Shown here in pieces: positions 8,003 to 15,251 of a DNA stretch of 23,204 nt (its first letter is position 1; each line of letters starts with the position of its first letter). A program made the translations under genes and the position numbers. The notes under the pieces were generated by a model. It was not told the DNA's origin. It worked only from the letters and a program-made list of their open reading frames with translations, and did not search any database. This stretch comes from CAVDWX01 sp963612735. Lineage in GTDB: Bacteria; Bacillota_I; Bacilli_A; RFN20; CAG-826. The stretch spans positions 1-23,204 of the forward strand of contig CAVDWX010000075.1 in NCBI GenBank assembly GCA_963612735.1, written 5' to 3'.

Positions 8003-8293
8003 ATGCGCAAATACGAAATTATGTACATTTTAAGAGCCGACTTAGATGAAGAAGCCCGTAAGGCAGAAATGGCTAAATTAGCCAAAATCCTTACTGACAA
8101 AGGCGCTACGATTAACAAAGTAGATGAATCCTTAGGCTTACGTGACTTAGCTTATCCTATTAAGGATGAGACCAAAGGTTACTATGTCGTCCTTAGAGTG
8201 GAAATGGGCAATGAAGCGATTAATGAATTCAATCGTCTCGTTCGCATCAATCCAAACGTGCTACGTCATTTAATTGTCGTCGATCACGAATAA
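8003..8293 (+). CDS. rpsF: 30S ribosomal protein S6
   Basis: 96 residues, standard size. The MRKYEIMYILRADLDEEARK N-terminus, the LAYPIKDETKGYYVVLRVE strand and the NPNVLRHLIVV end are typical. S6 dimerises with S18 on the platform of the 30S subunit; both are encoded in this operon with ssb between them, the order common in Firmicutes. Strong ribosome site AGGGAGGT at 7989-7996, which the leader hairpin may mask. Confidence 0.98.
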   Translation: MRKYEIMYILRADLDEEARKAEMAKLAKILTDKGATINKVDESLGLRDLAYPIKDETKGYYVVLRVEMGNEAINEFNRLVRINPNVLRHLIVVDHE

Positions 8294-8308
8294 GGAGGAT
8301 AATCTTTT

Positions 8309-8734
8309 ATGATTAATCGAGTTGTTTTAGTGGGTCGCTTGACTCGTGACCCCGAACGCAGAAACAAGAATTCTGATAATGCTGTTTGTGCGTTTACGGT
8401 AGCTGTTGATAACCGCACCAAGAATCCAGATGGAACTAGAAGCACTAGCTTCATCAATTGTGTAGCTTTCGCTCAGCAAGCTGAAAATATGTTGAAATAT
8501 GTTCAAAAAGGCTCATTAGTGGGCATTGAAGGTCGACTTAATCAACGTTCTTTCACTCGCCAAGATGGTACTAAGGGATCTGTAGTTGAAGTATTATGTG
8601 ATTCCGTACAATTCTTAGAACCAAAAGGTAGTAATTCTAATTTAGAAACACCAACCTTTGATGATAATGATTCTAACGAGGGAAATAAAAATCTTGATAA
8701 TTTAGACTTGCCTGATGATGACCTTCCATTCTAA
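8309..8734 (+). CDS. ssb: Single-stranded DNA-binding protein
   Basis: 141 residues. An OB-fold covers about 1-105 (MINRVVLVGRLTRDPE, FINCVAFAQQAENM, LVGIEGRLNQRSF), followed by a short Asn/Asp-rich linker and the acidic tip DLPDDDLPF, the docking site for replication and repair partners. It binds and protects single-stranded DNA at forks. Ribosome site AGGAGG at 8293-8298, overlapping the rpsF stop. Shorter than B. subtilis SsbA (172 aa) because of the linker. Confidence 0.97.
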   Translation: MINRVVLVGRLTRDPERRNKNSDNAVCAFTVAVDNRTKNPDGTRSTSFINCVAFAQQAENMLKYVQKGSLVGIEGRLNQRSFTRQDGTKGSVVEVLCDSVQFLEPKGSNSNLETPTFDDNDSNEGNKNLDNLDLPDDDLPF

Positions 8735-8750
8735 GAAAGGATTTTAAAAA

Positions 8751-8978
8751 ATGGCATTTAAAAAGGTAAGACCACACAAAAAAGTTTGCTATTTCAAGAA
8801 AAATAATGTTAAACACATCGATTATAAAGATGTGGAAATGCTTAAAATGTTCATCACTCCAAGTGGAAAAATTTCTCCACGTCGAGCGACTGGAACATGC
8901 GCTAAACATCAAAGAGAATTAGCAGTGGCAATTAAAAACGCTCGTTTCATGGCGTTATTACCATTCATTCAAGACTAA
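8751..8978 (+). CDS. rpsR: 30S ribosomal protein S18
   Basis: 75 residues. HIDYKDVEMLKMFI, GKISPRRATGT and the NARFMALLPFIQD end are diagnostic. Two cysteines (VCYF near 13, GTCAKHQ near 50) are present; some S18 proteins use cysteines for zinc, but a full set is not seen here. Ribosome site AGAAAGGA about ten bases upstream, overlapping the ssb stop. Last gene before a strong terminator. The protein pairs with S6. Confidence 0.97.
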   Translation: MAFKKVRPHKKVCYFKKNNVKHIDYKDVEMLKMFITPSGKISPRRATGTCAKHQRELAVAIKNARFMALLPFIQD

Positions 8979-8998
8979 TAAGGTAATTAATTTATAAT

Positions 8999-9028
8999 AA
9001 AAAGCCGTCTAATTTAACGGCTTTTTTT
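8999..9028. terminator. Bidirectional terminator shared by rpsR (+) and the convergent membrane gene (-)
   Basis: AAAGCCGT (9001-9008) / ACGGCTTT (9017-9024) is a perfect 8-bp stem with an 8-base loop. T's follow on the plus strand. On the minus strand the same stem is followed by a T-run from the A's at 8998-9003. The minus-strand stop codon begins immediately after it (9029-9031). Confidence 0.9.
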
Positions 9029-9526
9029 CTATTCTTCGATATTAATATTTTCTTTGCTTTTATCTTCTTTATTATCATCTTCTATTAATATAGGTAAGGG
9101 ATGATACCAGTGATAAATTGCTTCGATAATAAAAACAAGAGCAACATAAAGTAGTGCGACACCGATTTCATATCTGAATAAATTGACTCCGTTAAAACCA
9201 GTAAAACTATTATCCTTAATCAAATTTATTAAAGAAATGATATCTAAAACGATAAGAGCTAGGGCACTGGGAAGTAATAATACTTTATCTAATAAAGAAT
9301 TTTTCTTTCTCTTTTTTTCTGATTTTATCGTCCAAATAAAATCGATTATCGCCCAGCATCCTCCAATTAACGTAATGATAGTAAAGGCCCATTTCTTCCA
9401 GTCGAGAACCTTGATAATTCCGAGTAAAAATAAGATCCCTAACGCTATCGCGATTAAAGAAAAAACGATTAATTCGATGGTGTATATGAGTTTTGCTTTA
9501 GTTAGTTCATCCATTTTCTTTTTCAT
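9029..9526 (-). CDS. Hypothetical four-helix membrane protein, 165 aa
   Basis: Not recognised as a known family. Lysine-rich start (MKKKMDELTKAK), then about four hydrophobic segments near residues 13-38, 46-66, 84-103 and 120-141, with basic loops (KSEKKRKKNS near 69-78) and a strongly acidic, lysine-rich C-terminus (about 148-165). Topology suggests both ends in the cytoplasm. A minus-strand ribosome site AAGGAAG lies about ten bases before the ATG. It converges on rpsR and shares its terminator, and diverges from gdpP. In B. subtilis the gene before gdpP is yybS, a larger multi-pass membrane protein on the same strand as gdpP; this gene is neither collinear nor similar in size, so orthology is not claimed. 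Confidence 0.75.
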   Translation of the reverse strand: MKKKMDELTKAKLIYTIELIVFSLIAIALGILFLLGIIKVLDWKKWAFTIITLIGGCWAIIDFIWTIKSEKKRKKNSLLDKVLLLPSALALIVLDIISLINLIKDNSFTGFNGVNLFRYEIGVALLYVALVFIIEAIYHWYHPLPILIEDDNKEDKSKENINIEE

Positions 9527-9640
9527 AATTTTTTAACTTCCTTTTTAACATTATAAAGACTTCGATATCATTAGTTTAATTTTTATTGTTATTTTATCGA
9601 TTTATATTCTTTTTTATCTTTGAGTTTTACTACTTTTATA

Positions 9641-9669
9641 TTTATATAAGAATTCGGATAGTTTATAAT
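9641..9669 (+). promoter_or_regulatory. Possible promoter of gdpP
   Basis: TTTATA at 9641-9646 and TATAAT at 9664-9669 with a 17-base spacer. The -10 is perfect and the -35 weak. Transcription would start near 9676, about ten bases before the gdpP ATG. Confidence 0.45.
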
Positions 9670-9686
9670 ACAAGCGATATCGACTT

Positions 9687-11723
9687 ATGGGAAAGAAACT
9701 AAAAAAAATTAAAATTGCCTCCTTTATCATCATCATGTTGGAATTCATCCTCATTGGGGTTTTTGCTATTTTTTATTTCCTCGATTTGTATCACATTAAA
9801 AATTATGTTAAAGATGTCTACGTTATCATCGGAGCTTTAGGATTAGTTTTTATTAATTGTTTATTTATTTGGGCTAATACAATTAGATTATCTTTATTAA
9901 GACAAAAGACTGATTTACGCGCTGCAGAAGTAATTGGTAGCGATATCCAAGAAGCTTATAACTTTGGCATGATTGGTTTAGCGGTCACTGACGAAAATGA
10001 TATTGTTTTATGGACCAATGATTTATTTAAACTTAGACATATCGACATCATCGATAGCAATATTTTGTCTTGGCAACCAGATTTAGAAATATTAAAAAAT
10101 CCAAGCGGTCCTAACCCTATTGCCAAAATTGTCAATAATGGGAGGAATTATGAAGTCAAATATCTTCCTGATGCTGGCTTATGGATATTTAAAGATAATA
10201 CCGATTTAGAATCTATTTATAATTATTCTAAAGAACAAGCACCTGTTGTTGGCATACTTGCTATTGATAATTATGACGATGTAGTTAGAGGTGAAGAAGA
10301 TTATAACGATCTTGTTACCAAAGTAAAAAGTGAAATATTTAATTACGCTAAAGAACATACTGTTTTATTAAGAAGATTTAAAGACGAGAACTATTCTTTA
10401 CTTTGTACCTATTCCTCATTTTGCGAGATGAAAGAAGATCATTTTTCCATTATCGATAAAGTGCGACAAGTTTCTTCAGGTGAAGATATTCCTTTAACTC
10501 TTTCCATTGGTTTAGCTCATGATTTTCCTGATGTCATCAAATTAAACGAATTAGCCTCCGCAGCATTAGATATTGCAATGTCTCGTGGTGGAGACCAAGT
10601 TGTTGTTTCAACTTACGGTGCGGAAATGGAATTTTATGGTGGTAAAACCGAAGCCCAAGAAAAACGTAATAGAGTTAGAATTCGTGTTTTAGCGGACTCT
10701 TTAATTAGCTTAATTAAATCAGGCTCTAACATCTTAGTGATGGGTCATAAAGATATGGATATGGATGCATTTGGAGCTTGTTTAGGAATTAAAGGAATAT
10801 GTTTAAGACTAGGTAAACCTTGTAGCATTGTTGTTGATATCAAATCGACGGAAGCTAAAACAAGAGCGGCGATAACTTCCTCTTTCTCCAAAGAAGAATT
10901 AGAAAACCTCATCGTTTCTCCAAAAGAAGCATTAAATAAAGTTAATCCTGAAACATTGTTAGTTGTATGCGATGTTCATATTCCGAATATGACAATGTGC
11001 CCTGAATTATTAGATAAAGTCTCTAAAACTGTTGTTATTGACCACCATCGACGTGCGGAAGAATATATCGATTCACCTGTCTTTAATCATATCGATCCCG
11101 CGGCAAGTTCAACTTGTGAATTAGTGGCGGAATTCATTCGTTTCTCATCTATTAACCCGCGTATTGAATTATCTCCGATATTTGCGACGATTATGCTCTC
11201 TGGCATTTTCCTTGATAGCAGTTATTTTAAGAGCAAAAGTACTGGCATAAGAACTTTTGAAGCGGCGACGATATTAAAAGAATTTGGAGCGGATAACTCT
11301 TTAGCGGATGATCTTTTAAAAGATGATTTTGAAGAATATACGGAAGTTAATTCTATTATCAAAGATATGAAAACGATTAGCTACGGTGTGGTTTATGCCC
11401 TTGCTAATCCGGAAAAGATTTATGATAGAGCCACTATTGCGAAAGCGGCGAATACCTGTTTAACAATGAAAGGAATTCATGCCGTATTCATTTCTGGAAG
11501 AACTTCTAATAAGGAAATTAGGATATCAGCTCGAAGCGATGGTTTAGTCAATGTTCAATTATTGGCCGAAAAAATGGGTGGAGGTGGTCACTTCACCAGC
11601 GCTGCGGTGGTCTTTGAAAAGAGTAACCTTAGCGAAGTTGAGACGATTTTAGTTAATACAGTTAATACTTATTTATCCGATGCGAAAGCGGATGCTAGAA
11701 ATAGAAAGAATGTGGAGGATTAG
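9687..11723 (+). CDS. gdpP: Cyclic-di-AMP phosphodiesterase GdpP (YybT)
   Basis: Hydrolyses c-di-AMP to pApA, setting the level of a messenger that controls potassium, osmolyte and envelope balance. 678 residues (B. subtilis 659). Two transmembrane helices (about 9-32 and 44-64), a PAS-like domain, a degenerate GGDEF domain ending near SRGGDQV, then a DHH/DHHA1 phosphodiesterase. Metal ligands visible: H354, D358 and D360 in HKDMDMDAFG, D429 in VCDVH, D452-H453-H454, and the C-terminal GGGGHFTSAA. All catalytic residues are present. No Shine-Dalgarno before the ATG. Two bases separate it from rplI, the usual gdpP-rplI-dnaB order. The antiporter gene at 16480 could be relevant to c-di-AMP ion control, but no direct link is visible. 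Confidence 0.95.
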   Translation: MGKKLKKIKIASFIIIMLEFILIGVFAIFYFLDLYHIKNYVKDVYVIIGALGLVFINCLFIWANTIRLSLLRQKTDLRAAEVIGSDIQEAYNFGMIGLAVTDENDIVLWTNDLFKLRHIDIIDSNILSWQPDLEILKNPSGPNPIAKIVNNGRNYEVKYLPDAGLWIFKDNTDLESIYNYSKEQAPVVGILAIDNYDDVVRGEEDYNDLVTKVKSEIFNYAKEHTVLLRRFKDENYSLLCTYSSFCEMKEDHFSIIDKVRQVSSGEDIPLTLSIGLAHDFPDVIKLNELASAALDIAMSRGGDQVVVSTYGAEMEFYGGKTEAQEKRNRVRIRVLADSLISLIKSGSNILVMGHKDMDMDAFGACLGIKGICLRLGKPCSIVVDIKSTEAKTRAAITSSFSKEELENLIVSPKEALNKVNPETLLVVCDVHIPNMTMCPELLDKVSKTVVIDHHRRAEEYIDSPVFNHIDPAASSTCELVAEFIRFSSINPRIELSPIFATIMLSGIFLDSSYFKSKSTGIRTFEAATILKEFGADNSLADDLLKDDFEEYTEVNSIIKDMKTISYGVVYALANPEKIYDRATIAKAANTCLTMKGIHAVFISGRTSNKEIRISARSDGLVNVQLLAEKMGGGGHFTSAAVVFEKSNLSEVETILVNTVNTYLSDAKADARNRKNVED

Positions 11724-11725
11724 TT

Positions 11726-12175
11726 ATGGAAGTCATTTTATTAAAAGATGTGAAAAAAGTTGGTAAGAAAAACCAAATCGTCAATGTGAGTGATGGCTAT
11801 GCAAATAACTATTTGCTTCCCAATCGGCTTGCTGTTCCTTCGTCTAAAAAGTCGCAAGAAATATTAGAAGCACAAAAAGAAGATGCACGTTTATTAGAAG
11901 AAAAGATGCATAATGATGCTGAAAATTTATCCTTAACTTTAAAAGATATCGTTCTTGAATTTAAATTAAAAACAGGGAAAGACGGCAAATTATTTGGCTC
12001 CATCTCGTTAAAACAAGTCGCTGAATTATTAGAAAATAAACATAATATCAAAATCGATAAAAGAAAATTCTTAGATAAAGGTCCTTTTGATACATTAGGT
12101 TATTATAAATTGCGCATAGAACTCTATAAGGGTGTTGTTGGTCTTATTACCATTCATATCGAAGCGGAGAATTAA
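11726..12175 (+). CDS. rplI: 50S ribosomal protein L9
   Basis: 149 residues, typical. The N-terminal domain MEVILLKDVKKVGKKNQIV with SDGYANNYLLPNRLA is the L9 signature; a long charged helix (about 45-78) connects to the C-terminal domain with GKLFGSISLKQVAELL. Ribosome site GGAGG at 11714-11718 inside the end of gdpP, with the ATG two bases after the gdpP stop, so translation is coupled. dnaB follows after one base. Confidence 0.97.
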   Translation: MEVILLKDVKKVGKKNQIVNVSDGYANNYLLPNRLAVPSSKKSQEILEAQKEDARLLEEKMHNDAENLSLTLKDIVLEFKLKTGKDGKLFGSISLKQVAELLENKHNIKIDKRKFLDKGPFDTLGYYKLRIELYKGVVGLITIHIEAEN

Positions 12176-12176
12176 G

Positions 12177-13658
12177 ATGGCTAAAAAAGTAAGCGATTTA
12201 CCATATAATTCTCTAGCGGAAAAAGCTGTTTTAGGGAGCGCTTTACTTTCTAAAGATGCTTGTTTAGATGTCACTACTTCACTTGTGGAATCAGATTTTT
12301 ATGAAGGTAAACATCAACTCATCTTTAGAGCCATTATGTCACTTAATCAACGAAATGTTCCCGTTGATGTTTTAACGTTGACTGAAGAATTAATCAATAT
12401 GAAGGAGCTCGAAAATATAGGCGGAGTCGAATATTTAAAAGAATGTTCTGATTCGATGGTGGCTCTTTCTTCTTTACAATTTTATATCAAGATTGTTTAC
12501 GACCAATCCGTTTTAAGAAGTATGCTTAATGCAGTTAGAGATATCAATAATAATTATTTAACTAAAGAATTAGATGATGTTAATGATTTCATTTTAAGTA
12601 GTGAAGAATTATTTAAAAGAGCTATAGAAAGAAGAAGAGTATCTTCCTTTTTACCAATGAAAGATATCGCTCCAGTTGTCGAACAAAATATTGCTAATCG
12701 ACAAGCTAGAGAAGATAACCTAGTGGGTGTAACGACTGGTTTTTCAGAAATAAATGCTTTAACTCAAGGCTTTAAAAAAGGAGAAATGACCATTTTAGCA
12801 GCTCGTCCTTCAGTTGGAAAAACAGCGTTAGGACTTAATTTTGCTTTTAAAGTAGCCACTAGAGGGCATGTTTCTGTCGCCATATTTTCCGCAGAAATGG
12901 ATAAAGATAGTCTTTTTCAACGTTTAGTGGCTTCGGAATCAATGGTTTCACTTACTAAAATTAATTCTGGGACATTAACTAGAGAAGAACGTGCGAAAGT
13001 CTCGAGTGGAATTCGAAGCGTTGGCGCCGCTAATATTTATATTGATGATACGCCTTCTATTAAATTAACGGACTTAATGAATAAAGCGAAAAAATTACAA
13101 ATTTCAGATCCTAATTTGGGCTTTATTGTTGTTGATTATTTAGGATTAATTCAAGCTAATACTGGTAATAAAAACATGTCTCGACAAGATATAGTTCGTC
13201 ATATTTCTTTATCATTAAAACAATTAGCTCGTGAACTTAACATCCCTCTTCTTTCTCTTTGTCAGCTCAATCGTAATACCGAACAAAGAGGAGGCAATAA
13301 CCACCCTCAAATATCGGATTTAAGTGAATCTGGCGCTATAGAACAAGACGCTGATGTGGTCATGCTTTTATACCGAGAAGATTATTACGATAAAAAAGAT
13401 AAAGCCTCATCTTCAAATAAAAAACCTTCACAACTCTCTAACGCTGAAAGATTTGAAATTGCTAAAGAGCAAAGAGAAAAAGAAGGTTCAGATGTGACCA
13501 TGGGTAGTGCCTCTTATATCGAAGTTAATGTTGCTAAAAATAGAAACGGAAAAACTGGTAAATGTGGTTTATTTTTCTATAAAGAATATCAGAAATTTGC
13601 CGACCCACCCGCTGAATGGAAAGCGGCAATGCGAGAAATTGGAGCGGATAATAAATAA
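12177..13658 (+). CDS. dnaB: Replicative DNA helicase DnaB (DnaC in Bacillus)
   Basis: Hexameric helicase that unwinds the chromosome fork. Start set at the ATG at 12177 (MAKKVSDLPYNSLAEKAVLG), one base after the rplI stop, with CGGAGA at 12165-12170 as ribosome site; an earlier start at 12132 inside rplI would add 15 non-conserved residues. 493 residues, longer than the usual ~450. The N-terminal domain covers about 7-110, a linker to ~170, then the RecA-like domain with Walker A RPSVGKT at 210-216, VVDYLGLIQ (Walker B), LSLCQLNRNTEQRG and LSESGAIEQDADVV. Extra length comes mainly from a charged, Ser/Lys-rich insert of roughly 45 residues after LLYREDYYDK and before the VAKNRNGKTG strand. 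Confidence 0.96.
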   Translation: MAKKVSDLPYNSLAEKAVLGSALLSKDACLDVTTSLVESDFYEGKHQLIFRAIMSLNQRNVPVDVLTLTEELINMKELENIGGVEYLKECSDSMVALSSLQFYIKIVYDQSVLRSMLNAVRDINNNYLTKELDDVNDFILSSEELFKRAIERRRVSSFLPMKDIAPVVEQNIANRQAREDNLVGVTTGFSEINALTQGFKKGEMTILAARPSVGKTALGLNFAFKVATRGHVSVAIFSAEMDKDSLFQRLVASESMVSLTKINSGTLTREERAKVSSGIRSVGAANIYIDDTPSIKLTDLMNKAKKLQISDPNLGFIVVDYLGLIQANTGNKNMSRQDIVRHISLSLKQLARELNIPLLSLCQLNRNTEQRGGNNHPQISDLSESGAIEQDADVVMLLYREDYYDKKDKASSSNKKPSQLSNAERFEIAKEQREKEGSDVTMGSASYIEVNVAKNRNGKTGKCGLFFYKEYQKFADPPAEWKAAMREIGADNK

Positions 13659-14401
13659 TGTACTTCAATGTCATCGCTAGTGGTTCAAAAGGCAATGCGA
13701 CATTAGTGATTACTTCTAAAGCAGTTATTTTAATCGATTTAGGAATTTGCTTAAAAAGATTAAATGAAGGTTTAAAGGAAGAAAATCTTTCAATCAATGA
13801 TATTGATATCGCTTTATTTACTCATAATCACGCTGATCATATCGCGGGATTAAAATATCTTTCTCCTAAAAAGTTATATGCTTTAGAAGGGACTTTGCCT
13901 TCGGAATCAAATGTCTTAAAAGAAAAAGAAATTTTCAATTATAAAGGTATTGAAATCATTCCCTTTAAAGTGAGCCATGATGCGATTAATCCTTGTGGGT
14001 ATGTCATTATTGACGGCGATGAAAAATTAGTCTATATGACTGATACTGGAATATTTATTGAAGATGATTTGGACTTATTAAAAGATCCAACCTATTTAAT
14101 TATTGAATCTAATCATGATATATCTATGTTATTAAAAACCGATCGCACCATGGAATTGAAACAAAGAATATTGTCTGAACATGGACATTTATGTAACGAA
14201 GATAGTGCTTTTGCTGCTTTAGAAATTATCGGACCTCACACTAAAGAAATTGTGCTAGCTCATCTATCTTTGGAAGCTAATGATCCAGATACCGTTTTAA
14301 AGGCTTACACTAATATATTTAAATATGCCCATGTCGATATATCTAAATTTAAGATTAGATGCGCTAATCAATATGAGTCATTACGGGGTGGAGATATATG
14401 A
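13658..14401 (+). CDS. walJ: Metallo-beta-lactamase fold hydrolase, YycJ/WalJ family
   Basis: 247 residues. The N-terminus YFNVIASGSKGNATLV and THNHADH (metal ligands H56, H58, D60, H61) are typical of YycJ. Further ligand positions fit VSHDAINPCGY, MTDTG and the LAHLS histidine near the C-terminus. Proteins of this family are dinuclear-metal phosphoesterases; B. subtilis YycJ has been linked to DNA exonuclease activity in mismatch repair. In Bacillus it lies in the walRKHIJ operon, but no walR or walK is present here; it sits directly after dnaB (one-base overlap TAATG) and before rlmH (ATGA overlap), so it is co-translated with them. Symbol by homology; function not proven. Confidence 0.85.
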   Translation: MYFNVIASGSKGNATLVITSKAVILIDLGICLKRLNEGLKEENLSINDIDIALFTHNHADHIAGLKYLSPKKLYALEGTLPSESNVLKEKEIFNYKGIEIIPFKVSHDAINPCGYVIIDGDEKLVYMTDTGIFIEDDLDLLKDPTYLIIESNHDISMLLKTDRTMELKQRILSEHGHLCNEDSAFAALEIIGPHTKEIVLAHLSLEANDPDTVLKAYTNIFKYAHVDISKFKIRCANQYESLRGGDI

Positions 14402-14877
14402 AAATAAAAATCTTCGTCATTGGAAAGATAAAAGAAGAATATCTTAAGATGGGTATATCTTCATACTTAAAAAGAATAAAAGGCTACTCTGATATTGAAA
14501 TCATCGAAGTTAATGATGAACCTATAAAAGATAATCCTCATCCTAATGATATTAAAAAGTGTATCGATTTAGAAGGAGAAAGAGTTCTTAAATTATTAAA
14601 ACCAAATGATTATTTAATCGCCTTAGATTTAAATCAAAAAGAACTAACATCTCCCCAATTTGCGGACTTTTTAAATAAAAAGATGGAAATAAGCGGTTCT
14701 AATTTATCCTTTGTTATTGGAGGAAGTTATGGCTTGAGCGATGAACTTAAAAATAGAAGTAACGATTCAATTTCTATTTCGAAAATGACATTTCTTCATC
14801 AAATGAGTAGACTAATATTGTTAGAACAAATATACCGCGCTTTTAAAATTAATAATAATGAGAGATACCACAAATGA
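14398..14877 (+). CDS. rlmH: 23S rRNA (pseudouridine1915-N3)-methyltransferase RlmH
   Basis: 159 residues, standard size. SPOUT-fold enzyme that uses SAM to methylate pseudouridine 1915 in helix 69 of 23S rRNA on assembled ribosomes. MKIKIFVIGKIKEEYLKMGI, YLIALDLNQKELTS, the SAM-binding knot FVIGGSYGLS (GGSYG at 108-112), ISISKMTFLHQMSRLILLEQIYRA and the C-terminal ERYHK are all diagnostic. The start overlaps the MBL gene stop as ATGA; the stop overlaps the next start in the same way. Confidence 0.97.
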   Translation: MKIKIFVIGKIKEEYLKMGISSYLKRIKGYSDIEIIEVNDEPIKDNPHPNDIKKCIDLEGERVLKLLKPNDYLIALDLNQKELTSPQFADFLNKKMEISGSNLSFVIGGSYGLSDELKNRSNDSISISKMTFLHQMSRLILLEQIYRAFKINNNERYHK

Positions 14878-15212
14878 AAGAAGAAAGACTAATCAAATAT
14901 TTAATTGAAACAGATAAAAAGAATCCTTTTTCTGATTTATATAAATTAGAAGATGGAGAATTATTTTATATCGAACCTGCTTTTTATACAGCACTAGAAG
15001 GTTTTAAAGAAAGACATCCTAAAGATTACGATAAAATTATCGATAAGATGATTAATATCGTAAAAAGAAACAAGAAAGTAGTCTTTACTATTAATTTTGA
15101 AAATCCTTTAACTGATGTTGACGGATTCATCTATTTAGAAATAACTGATGTAACTAATCCGCTTCATTTATTTGTTGAAGATAAATCTCGTGGTTCCGAT
15201 TATGGGGATTAA
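14874..15212 (+). CDS. Hypothetical protein, 112 aa, coupled to rlmH
   Basis: I do not recognise the family. Soluble, charged (many Lys, Asp and Glu), no signal peptide or membrane helix. Predicted alpha/beta from the alternation: helix at 1-12, strand around LFYIEP, helix around 36-66 (ERHPKDYDKIIDKMINIVKR), then strands KVVFTINF and FIYLEITD. The ATG overlaps the rlmH TGA (ATGA), so it is translated by coupling and is the last gene of the gdpP-rlmH string. Its stop runs into the terminator of the opposite-strand gene. Confidence 0.75.
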   Translation: MKEERLIKYLIETDKKNPFSDLYKLEDGELFYIEPAFYTALEGFKERHPKDYDKIIDKMINIVKRNKKVVFTINFENPLTDVDGFIYLEITDVTNPLHLFVEDKSRGSDYGD

Positions 15213-15232
15213 AAAAGCCTCCTTTCGGAAGC
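15211..15232 (-). terminator. Intrinsic terminator for the minus-strand membrane protein gene
   Basis: Read on the minus strand: GCTTCC-GAAA-GGAGGC stem-loop with one T-G pair, followed by TTTTTT. In plus orientation the stem has a C-A mismatch and no T-run, so it mainly serves the minus strand; the plus-strand operon may read into it. Confidence 0.8.
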
Positions 15233-15251
15233 CCATTTAGATTATTACTTC

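Noticed and set aside
9183..9536. Plus-strand frame of 117 codons opposite the 165-aa membrane gene
   Set aside because: No ribosome site; the minus-strand frame has membrane topology, a ribosome site and a terminator.
12132..12176. Earlier dnaB start giving 15 more residues
   Set aside because: It lies inside rplI, encodes non-conserved residues, and the ATG at 12177 has a proper ribosome site and the family N-terminus.
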